A stretch of 64,000 nucleotides of DNA from Anaerobacillus sp. CMMVII (GTDB taxonomy: Bacteria > Bacillota > Bacilli > Bacillales > Anaerobacillaceae). The first letter of the stretch is position 1. Each line of letters begins with the position of its first letter. The position numbers and the translations under genes are program-made. Location: NCBI RefSeq assembly GCF_025377685.1, contig NZ_JACEHK010000003.1, forward strand, positions 1-64,000, given 5' to 3'. Below are positions 47,301 to 54,809 of this stretch, piece after piece. The notes beneath the pieces are model-generated. The model made no database searches, had not been told where the DNA came from, and saw nothing but the letters and a program-made list of their open reading frames with translations.

Positions 47301-49604
47301 ATGGCAGAGATTTTTATTAAATATAATCCGTACAAACTTGAGACGATCGTTCGTATTGATGGCGAACGAGTAGCAGATAATAGTGAATTGAATGTTGGAG
47401 ACAAACGCTTACAAGAGTGGGTAGAAGACCTACCGATGTTGTTACAAGAAGAGTGTAATGAGGATAGTTTTTATTTAACATTTCAAGGAACGTTAATGGA
47501 CTTTGAAGATTTACAAGAGTCTGTTGAAGAAGCAAAGGCAAAAGGAATTATGATTAATTTAACCCATATTCCAGCAAAAGAAGTCGCACATATGGAACTA
47601 GCGATTGAAGAAGTTTTTGATGAAATTATCCATGGTCCAATTGATGAATTAAAAACAAAAGACCTACAAGATGCTTTTAAGAAAGCATTAAATAGTGAAT
47701 TTGAAATAACAGTTGTTGCAACGATGAGTGCTGGAAAATCAACATTAATTAATGCATTACTGCAACGTAAGATTATGCCTTCGAGTCAAGAAGCATGTAC
47801 AGCAACAATTGCTAGAATTAAAGATACAGATGATCAAGAATTCTATGCAGTTGCTTATGATGAACATGGTAATAAAATTACAAGTGTCAATGATGTAAAA
47901 CTAGAAGATATGGCAAGTTTAAATGCAGATGAAAAAGTATCTACAATCCATATAGAAGGAGATATACCATTTACATCTAATGAGGAAATGTCCCTAGTAT
48001 TAATTGATACACCAGGACCAAACAATTCTCGTAACGAAAATCATTTGAAAACAACTTTTAAGAACTTAGATGAGTCTTCTAAAGCATTGGTATTATACAT
48101 TCTAAATGCGACACAATTAGGTGTTAATGATGATTCTAAACTACTTGATGCTGTAGCAAACAGTATGAAAGTGGGAGGGAAACAATCAAAAGATCGTTAT
48201 TTATTTGTTGTAAATAAAATTGATAATTTCCGAAAAGGCGATGATGACGTACAACAGTCTTTAGAGAAAGTTCGTAAATATCTGGGAGATCGTGATATTC
48301 ATAATCCAAATTTATTCCCCGCAGCGGCACTTCCTGCATTGGATATCCGAGAACTAATGAAAAACTCGGATACGATTGATGAGGATTTAGAAGATGAGAT
48401 CTTAATGACTGCCCGCAAACTAAATCGTAATCAACAGTTACATTTAGAGAACTATGCGACATTGACGTACAGTACGAAAAAGAAAATTTTCGACCGTTTA
48501 GACCAAGTTGGTGATAACGATATAATGAATTTAGAAACGGCTTTAATTCACTCAGGGATCCCAGCGATTGAGGAAACAATTAAATTGTACGTTGAAAAAT
48601 ATGCGCGTACAGCAAAAATTAAAAATGTTGTTGATACGTTCCATAAAAAACTAGAAAGTTCGAGAGCATTTGAAGAAACAAAAAATGCAATTGCAAAGAA
48701 TACCGAAAAGCACGAACAAATTCGTCATCAAATTGCCATGATTGAAGAAAAGTTGAATTCTGGTGAAGAGGCGAAGAAATTTAAAGGGAAAATCGATGTG
48801 TTGGATATTATGCCTGAAGTGAAGGATGAAACGAAAAAGGTATTACGTCAACAGCAAAAGGAAATGGATAAGTTTTTAACAGGTACAATCGACCAAGAAT
48901 TTACGCGTCATGAGGCGGAAACCTTTATCAATAACTTGTCTAATCATGCAAATCAATCCCAAGCGAAACTAGCAACGGAGTTAGAAAAACTAATTGATAC
49001 CAAATTAGTTAAAACAGCGATGCATTTATTAGAAGAGTATAAAAATAAGATTGTAAGTTTAATTGATGGTTTAGAAACAGAGGAAATTTTCCTTGAACCT
49101 TTCCAATTAATTTCTTCTGAGATCGACTTCTCACAAGAGAAAAGTCGTATCATGGAAGCAGCTAAATATACCGAGCGTGTGAAGGTTGGAGAAAAGCAAA
49201 TTCGCAATAGTGAGAGACAGGGTTTTTTTGGATTCCTTAAATTCTGGAAACCAAAATATGTGACTGAAGATGTATACGAAAATCGCGAGAAAATTAAAGC
49301 GCAAGTAATTGCAGATGAATATGTCGTGTTAATTCAGGAACATGAACGTACCCTTGCGAAATCAATCGAACTACATGCGAAAGAAGAACTGAAAAAATTG
49401 AAGTTTGATTATAATCGCAAATTCGAAACAGTAGACCAATTATTACGTGATAAATTAAATGAACTAACACAATTCACAGAGGATGCGGATACGGTTCAAC
49501 TATTAATTGAAGTATCGAAACAAAAACTAGAATGGCTTGAAAAGATTGAAAGAAAAGTAAACAATATCATTGAGATTGAGGAGGTAGCTTATGCTTTCAA
49601 ATAA
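47301..49604 (+). CDS. Dynamin-like GTPase, full-length form
   Basis: 767 residues from ATG 47301, after GTAGGAGAGGG. A ~130-residue N-terminal region (KYNPYKLETIVRIDGERVAD, TFQGTLMDFEDLQESVEEAK) precedes the G domain: P-loop ATMSAGKST (140-148), DTPGPN (236), NKIDNF (305). The remaining ~400 residues are helical with long coiled-coil segments, a loop GFFGFLKFWKPKYVTE near 635 that could touch membrane, and a final coiled coil (LEWLEKIERKVNNIIEIEEV). Bacterial dynamins bind and remodel membranes and some act in phage defence. It heads a compact operon with the TM protein and HerA-like ATPase. Confidence 0.88.
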   Translation: MAEIFIKYNPYKLETIVRIDGERVADNSELNVGDKRLQEWVEDLPMLLQEECNEDSFYLTFQGTLMDFEDLQESVEEAKAKGIMINLTHIPAKEVAHMELAIEEVFDEIIHGPIDELKTKDLQDAFKKALNSEFEITVVATMSAGKSTLINALLQRKIMPSSQEACTATIARIKDTDDQEFYAVAYDEHGNKITSVNDVKLEDMASLNADEKVSTIHIEGDIPFTSNEEMSLVLIDTPGPNNSRNENHLKTTFKNLDESSKALVLYILNATQLGVNDDSKLLDAVANSMKVGGKQSKDRYLFVVNKIDNFRKGDDDVQQSLEKVRKYLGDRDIHNPNLFPAAALPALDIRELMKNSDTIDEDLEDEILMTARKLNRNQQLHLENYATLTYSTKKKIFDRLDQVGDNDIMNLETALIHSGIPAIEETIKLYVEKYARTAKIKNVVDTFHKKLESSRAFEETKNAIAKNTEKHEQIRHQIAMIEEKLNSGEEAKKFKGKIDVLDIMPEVKDETKKVLRQQQKEMDKFLTGTIDQEFTRHEAETFINNLSNHANQSQAKLATELEKLIDTKLVKTAMHLLEEYKNKIVSLIDGLETEEIFLEPFQLISSEIDFSQEKSRIMEAAKYTERVKVGEKQIRNSERQGFFGFLKFWKPKYVTEDVYENREKIKAQVIADEYVVLIQEHERTLAKSIELHAKEELKKLKFDYNRKFETVDQLLRDKLNELTQFTEDADTVQLLIEVSKQKLEWLEKIERKVNNIIEIEEVAYAFK

Positions 49605-50175
49605 GTTTAAGGAAGCTGTAATGGCTCGAGATATTACTCGTGTCAGACTGATGATGAAAAATAGTTTAACAATGGATGTTACATTTCGACAGTTTCAAGA
49701 AATGTTAGATTATGCGGCATCAATTCCAGGTTTAATAGAACCTCATGATGGTACTAAATTCGAAGGGAAAACAAGTTGGAATGAAGATTATGCTAGTGAT
49801 ATAAAAGTAGATTTGATCGACAATTTCTCATCTGAACGTATTGCTCATGTTAAAGAAGTTCAGCGCTTTGTATACGCAGATAAATTAGCAGTTGAAGAAA
49901 ACTTTGCAGTACCAGGAGTACAATCAGTACCATCGTCATCAACTAGACAGTCGGTATATCGTGATACTAATTATCAAAGAATGAGCAGTAATTCTCAAAC
50001 GTCTCGAAAAAATGACAGTAGAACAATGATTACTTTAATTACGACTATAGGAGTTGCAGCTGCGTCGATTTTATTCGGGGTATTAAGAAATGCAACCATT
50101 GTTAAATTTGCAGGTGCTACAGTTATCGCAACTTGTGTCATTGGTGGGATTACCTATTATTTAGTAAAAAAATAG
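49591..50175 (+). CDS. Small protein with C-terminal double membrane segment
   Basis: 194 residues, overlapping the dynamin gene by 14 bp, ribosome site GAGGAGGTAG. Residues 1-100 are soluble (KFKEAVMARDITRVRLMMKN), ~105-143 a Ser/Asn-rich linker, and ~145-190 two hydrophobic segments (MITLITTIGVAAASILFGVL; FAGATVIATCVIGGITYYLV). No known family. Overlap and order suggest it anchors the dynamin or ATPase in the membrane. Confidence 0.8.
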   Translation: MLSNKFKEAVMARDITRVRLMMKNSLTMDVTFRQFQEMLDYAASIPGLIEPHDGTKFEGKTSWNEDYASDIKVDLIDNFSSERIAHVKEVQRFVYADKLAVEENFAVPGVQSVPSSSTRQSVYRDTNYQRMSSNSQTSRKNDSRTMITLITTIGVAAASILFGVLRNATIVKFAGATVIATCVIGGITYYLVKK

Positions 50176-50193
50176 TGAAGGAATGTATTCGAT

Positions 50194-53100
50194 ATGTCTC
50201 AACTCCAATTAGAGGAAACTTTGAAAACAGATCTCGTCATGCCTAAATTCAAAACCTTTCAAGAGCAGGTAAGTACTGCTTTTGAAGTAGTAGATGATGT
50301 TGTTCTTAAAAATTATATTTCGAAATTAGAACAGATGAATATTGTACCGTTAGACCAACATCTAGTAGAAAAAAATCTAGCGAAATCGGTACGAATGTTT
50401 AAGATTAATGAGATTGTTTATGCAAAAGACGAGGATGCCACGTATAAATTATCAAGTGTTTTAAATGCAGGGGCAGTAACAGAAAGTTCAGTTTTTATCT
50501 TAGTAGATAGTGATGGAACAAAAGTGGACTTCTATATGGGAATTCGTTCCTTAAATGAAAATAAGAGTACAAAAACATCCTATGATACTCTGAAAAATGC
50601 GATGAATGGTCACTTTCCGGGAATTAAAACGGAAAATGTGCTAAAAGATGAGATAGAAGAAGTCCTAAATGGAATCGGTTCGAATGCTGTATCCATAGTT
50701 ACTGGAGTAGCAAATTACAAGGATAGTGGATTGCAGAACAATCAATCTTTCATTCAAGGTTTAGAAAAGCTTGCTCTAACCATGCAAGGGGAAGTTTTCA
50801 CTGGGGTTATTTTGGCGAATCCGACGAATACGAACCAATTAATAGAGGTAAGAAAGCAATACGAAAATATTTATTCAATGCTTTCTCCATTAGCAACAAC
50901 CCAAGTTTCTTATGGAGTAAATGAATCTACTAATAAAACCAAAACGTATACTGAAGGGAGTACAGAAGGTACGACTCATACTGAAAATGAGTCGTCTACA
51001 GATACAGTTGGATCTTCAGAAACTGCTAATACATCAACTAATCATTCAAAGAATACAGGTAAAAGTAGTGCTGGTAAAACAGCTGCTGGTGCGTTAACGT
51101 TTGCTGGTGCTCTTGTAGGAAGTGTGGTACCTGGAGTAGGCACGATGATTGGAGGAGCAATTGGAGGAGCAATCGGTGGCCTTGCTGGTACGGCAATCGC
51201 TTCCTTCACACATGAGACAGTGAGTACAACTACTGGGACATCGACTACAAATAATACTAGTATGGCTACAACTACTGGCAAGTCAGAAGCAGTTTCGCAC
51301 ACAACGAGTGAAAGTCAATCAGATGCTTTCGGGACAACAAGTGGAAATACAGAATCTATACAACTTACACAACATAATAAAACGATTCAAAGTTACTTGA
51401 GTAAAATTGATCAACAATTAGAACGACTTCAAGAATTTGAGAGTTTAGGTATGTGGGAGTGTGCTGCGTATTTTATGTCTGATACACCGTATGCCGCCGA
51501 TATTGCTGCAGCTACTTACAAATCTCTCATGCAAGGAGAGAATACAGGAGTAGAAATATCTCATATATCTAGTTGGTCTGGAAATAGGCATGAAACTCAA
51601 GAAATCCAGAATTATGTTAAAAACTTCATACATCCCGTGTTCACATACAGTAATAATGGAATTGAATGGCCAATCATGCCAACATCTCTAGTAAGTGGGA
51701 AAGAATTAGCGATTCATATGAGTTTACCTCGTAAATCGATAAATGGATTCCCTGTGATTGAACATGCGGAATTTGCCCAAGAAGTTGTCACTTATCGTGA
51801 AACAGAAGGACGCAATATTAATTTAGGTTCTATCTACAATATGGGGCAACCTACAAATTCGCGCGTGAAAATTGATTTACAAAGTCTTTCGATGCATACA
51901 CTTATTACGGGTTCAACAGGTTCTGGTAAATCAAATACTGTCTATGAGATTCTCCTACAATTAAAAAATCAAGGTATAAACTTTTTAGTGATTGAGCCTG
52001 CAAAAGGTGAGTATAAACATGTTTTTGGACATGGGTTAGATGTAACGGTTTTAGGAACGAATCCTAAAAAATCTACCTTGTTAAAAATCAATCCATTTTC
52101 ATTCCCTGAAGATATTCACGTCCTAGAACATATTGATCGATTGGTTGAAATTTTTAATGTGTGTTGGCCAATGTATGCTGCAATGCCGGCTATTTTAAAA
52201 GAAGCAATTATCCATGCGTATGAACAATGTGGCTGGGATTTAGAAAACTCAGTAAACGAACATGAAGATTGCATTCCTACATTCAAAGACATTTTAAATA
52301 GTTTAGAAGAGGTCATACAAAAATCTGCGTATGATGCGGAGACAAAAGGAAATTACACAGGATCCCTGGTGACACGTGTAAAATCATTAACAAATGGCAT
52401 AAACGGTCAAATTTTTTGTTCAAAAGAATTAGATAATCAGCTTCTATTTGATCAAAATGTCATTGTTGATTTAAGCAGAGTAGGTTCTTCAGAAACGAAA
52501 TCGTTAATTATGGGAATTCTCGTCATGCGTTTAAGTGAGTACCGAATGGCGAATGCGAATGGGATGAATGAACCATTGAAGCACGTAACCGTATTAGAAG
52601 AAGCGCATAATATTTTAAAAAAAACAAGCACAGAACAACAAGGTGAAAGCTCAAATGTATTAGGTAAATCTGTAGAAATGCTTTCTAATGCAATAGCTGA
52701 AATGCGAACATTTGGCGAAGGCTTTATTATTGCCGATCAATCACCGAGTATGTTAGACATGTCAGCAGTCCGCAATACGAATACGAAAATAATTATGCGT
52801 TTACCTGATGAAACGGATCGCCGTTTAATCGGAAAATCAGCTGGTATGAAGGACGAGCAATTAGATGAAATTATTAAATTGCCACAAGGTGTATCTGTTG
52901 TGTTCCAAAATGATTGGGTTGCACCAGTGTTATGTAAAATCAATTATTTTAACCAAGGTTCAAGAATATACGAAGAAGTTAATCTTGAACAAACAATAAG
53001 TACCCATGAGAAGAAGAAGAGTGTCATTAAATTCTTATTACAAAAGCGTGTGCGTGATGCTGTTGTTGAAGAGCAAGAAAAGCTATCTCATATCGCTGAG

Positions 53101-53445
53101 GGAATGACGCTATCATCAAAGATGAAGCATACCATTCAAAAAGCAGTTCATGATGAATCTTATCAAAGTAAATTATTTGAAAAAGATATGTTTGGCGAAT
53201 TATCAAAAGTAGTGTATGAGCTATTGGATGGGAAAACAAATGTCTCAAAATTTGTGAGGGAAAGTCATAATATTAAGGACTTAAATCGATATTTATATGA
53301 GTTCATCGAAAAACAAATTCCTGGATTATCCCACGAATATAAAATGGCAACGATTCAATGTTTGTTACATACGGACGGAAACTTGAACAAACGTGAAATC
53401 TATGATTCTTGGATAGAAGCGGTACGGGGAGGAGGAATCAAATGA
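50194..53445 (+). CDS. HerA/FtsK-type ATPase with internal glycine-zipper segment
   Basis: 1083 residues. Residues 1-240 are mixed alpha/beta (VFILVDSDGTKVDFYMGIRS); ~245-390 is Ser/Thr/Asn-rich linker enclosing a glycine zipper (~298-340: ALTFAGALVGSVVPGVGTMI, GGAIGGAIGGLAGTAIASF). The HerA-type motor follows: Walker A GSTGSGKSNT (~573), FLVIEPAKGEYK, Walker B VTVLEEAHNIL (~798), EMRTFGEGFIIADQSPSML, and arginines in IIMRLPDETDRRL. A ~150-residue helical tail ends it. Such motors pump DNA or proteins; the zipper implies membrane insertion. It overlaps the nuclease gene by 4 bp. Confidence 0.88.
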   Translation: MSQLQLEETLKTDLVMPKFKTFQEQVSTAFEVVDDVVLKNYISKLEQMNIVPLDQHLVEKNLAKSVRMFKINEIVYAKDEDATYKLSSVLNAGAVTESSVFILVDSDGTKVDFYMGIRSLNENKSTKTSYDTLKNAMNGHFPGIKTENVLKDEIEEVLNGIGSNAVSIVTGVANYKDSGLQNNQSFIQGLEKLALTMQGEVFTGVILANPTNTNQLIEVRKQYENIYSMLSPLATTQVSYGVNESTNKTKTYTEGSTEGTTHTENESSTDTVGSSETANTSTNHSKNTGKSSAGKTAAGALTFAGALVGSVVPGVGTMIGGAIGGAIGGLAGTAIASFTHETVSTTTGTSTTNNTSMATTTGKSEAVSHTTSESQSDAFGTTSGNTESIQLTQHNKTIQSYLSKIDQQLERLQEFESLGMWECAAYFMSDTPYAADIAAATYKSLMQGENTGVEISHISSWSGNRHETQEIQNYVKNFIHPVFTYSNNGIEWPIMPTSLVSGKELAIHMSLPRKSINGFPVIEHAEFAQEVVTYRETEGRNINLGSIYNMGQPTNSRVKIDLQSLSMHTLITGSTGSGKSNTVYEILLQLKNQGINFLVIEPAKGEYKHVFGHGLDVTVLGTNPKKSTLLKINPFSFPEDIHVLEHIDRLVEIFNVCWPMYAAMPAILKEAIIHAYEQCGWDLENSVNEHEDCIPTFKDILNSLEEVIQKSAYDAETKGNYTGSLVTRVKSLTNGINGQIFCSKELDNQLLFDQNVIVDLSRVGSSETKSLIMGILVMRLSEYRMANANGMNEPLKHVTVLEEAHNILKKTSTEQQGESSNVLGKSVEMLSNAIAEMRTFGEGFIIADQSPSMLDMSAVRNTNTKIIMRLPDETDRRLIGKSAGMKDEQLDEIIKLPQGVSVVFQNDWVAPVLCKINYFNQGSRIYEEVNLEQTISTHEKKKSVIKFLLQKRVRDAVVEEQEKLSHIAEGMTLSSKMKHTIQKAVHDESYQSKLFEKDMFGELSKVVYELLDGKTNVSKFVRESHNIKDLNRYLYEFIEKQIPGLSHEYKMATIQCLLHTDGNLNKREIYDSWIEAVRGGGIK

Positions 53446-54005
53446 TTGAGCTAGTAAAAACAGTAGAAATATTATCAGTTGAAATAGCTGATAAGGATAA
53501 GTGGCATAAGATTTATAAGGAAGTACCGTTGGATGATTCCTCTATTGGAGAATTACAAGAAGGAAAAGAGTGGGAGATAAAAGAGGGTACCAAAGAATTT
53601 AAAACGTTAGACGAAGCATTAGATGAGGCATCAGAAGAAGAAAAAGCTATTTATGATGAGGCGAATCTAGAAAAAGGGGAAGTAAATGGACGGGAAGTCC
53701 TTCAACGTACGGATATTGACTATGATGCAGTGGACAGTCTAGGGCGGACAAATTTAGAAAGAATGCAAAAAGGCTTGCCGCCACTAGTTGAAGGAAAACC
53801 CATAGAGCTACATCATATTGGTCAAAAATCAGACTCTCCACTAGCGGAATTAACTGTTGAAGAGCATAGAGGGCAAGGCAATGACGGCATATTACATGAT
53901 AAAACGGTTGAATCTGATATAGACCGTCAAGAATTTAAAAAAGAACGAGAAGACCATTGGAAAGAGCGTGCTGCACAAGTCTTAGAAGAGAGAGGTAATG
54001 GATGA
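53442..54005 (+). CDS. LHH-motif nuclease (HNH/EndoVII superfamily), probable toxin
   Basis: 187 residues from ATG 53442 (GGGAGGAGGAATCAA before it; ATGA overlap with the ATPase). The C-terminal half has the LHH nuclease signature: GRTNLERMQKGLPPLVEGKP, IELHHIGQ (Leu123-His124-His125), then LAELTVEEHRGQGNDGILHD. This domain is a known toxin tip in polymorphic toxin systems and would cut nucleic acid. The N-terminal 100 residues are acidic (TLDEALDEASEEEKAIYDEA) and may be a pretoxin or export region. No signal peptide. The next gene overlaps by 4 bp and looks like its immunity protein. Confidence 0.88.
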   Translation: MIELVKTVEILSVEIADKDKWHKIYKEVPLDDSSIGELQEGKEWEIKEGTKEFKTLDEALDEASEEEKAIYDEANLEKGEVNGREVLQRTDIDYDAVDSLGRTNLERMQKGLPPLVEGKPIELHHIGQKSDSPLAELTVEEHRGQGNDGILHDKTVESDIDRQEFKKEREDHWKERAAQVLEERGNG

Positions 54006-54397
54006 TGGATGTATTAAATATCTTAAATAACGCTGACATTACGACAGTAGGCCCGGTAGACGAGGAAGTAATTGCACAAGCGGAAAAAGATTTACAGGTT
54101 GCTTTTCCTAAGTCTTATAAAGAAATCATTAAACAATACGGTGTAATCTCCGCAGGAACAGATGAGATTTTTGGTTTAGGTGTGAGTGGTTATTTGAATG
54201 TCGTCGTATCTACAAAAGAAGAACGTACCTTAGCAAATGGAGAATTGGATAAGTATGTTGTTATCCAAAATTTAGGGATTGAAGGTATCTTAATTGTAGT
54301 AGACGAAAATGATAATGTTTTTGAATATGCAAACGGAGTGTTTACAAATTTATTTAGTACCACAGAAGAATATATTAAAAGTCAAATCTTGAAGTAA
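54002..54397 (+). CDS. SUKH (SMI1/KNR4) family immunity protein
   Basis: 131 residues. SUKH features: IAQAEKDLQVAFPKSYKEII, KQYGVIS, GTDEIFGLGV, YVVIQNLGIEGILIVVDEND, FSTTEEYI. Family members neutralise cognate nuclease toxins; pairing with LHH toxins is a recurring arrangement. The gene starts inside the end of the nuclease gene (ATGA overlap), which ensures co-expression. It is the last gene of the island; a REP copy and hairpin follow. Confidence 0.88.
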   Translation: MMDVLNILNNADITTVGPVDEEVIAQAEKDLQVAFPKSYKEIIKQYGVISAGTDEIFGLGVSGYLNVVVSTKEERTLANGELDKYVVIQNLGIEGILIVVDENDNVFEYANGVFTNLFSTTEEYIKSQILK

Positions 54398-54399
54398 GA

Positions 54400-54428
54400 A
54401 GAAGCGTGGGGACGGTTCTGTTGCTTCC
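54400..54428 (+). repeat. REP-like element
   Basis: GAAGCGTGGGGACGGTTCTG with TTGCTTCC, right border of the island. Confidence 0.8.
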
Positions 54429-54462
54429 TCTTGGATAATCACCACAGCTATTCTATGATTAC

Positions 54463-54499
54463 AAAAGAAACCAGGTAGGGGACTCTCTGGTTTCTTTGT
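54463..54499. terminator. Hairpin of the AACCAG family
   Basis: Arms AAAGAAACCAG / CTGGTTTCTTT, smaller than its relatives. Confidence 0.6.
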
Positions 54500-54687
54500 T
54501 ATGCCTATATTTCAATGTTTCTTTGACTCTTCACCGAATGTAAAACCCTGTTATAAGATCACTGCTAACTGAGTTACAGTTAGTTAAGAAGATCAAGCTT
54601 CTCTTCCAATTTTATAGAGTAAAAACAACGTAATCATCACCAAGAACCCGTATTATTGATAAGAGGAAGCCGCATTTCCAACTTCAT
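54499..54687 (-). pseudogene. Decayed YvrJ gene (cassette copy 4)
   Basis: The minus strand still matches yvrJ along its length (ATGAAGTTGGAAATG, CTTCCTCTTATCA, ACGGGTTCTTGGTGATGATTA) but with several indels and Trp-codon loss. No DUF2922 or DUF1659 gene remains. The rest of 54688-54809 shows nothing. Confidence 0.65.
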
Positions 54688-54809
54688 TAATTGCTGTCTA
54701 AATAAGCGGAACCTTTGAGGTTACCACCGTAGAATAGGGTTTATTAAATACTCTGATCACCTAAAGGGTAAGGGATTTTACGTGCTTCCCCTCGATTGAG
54801 TTTAGTTCA

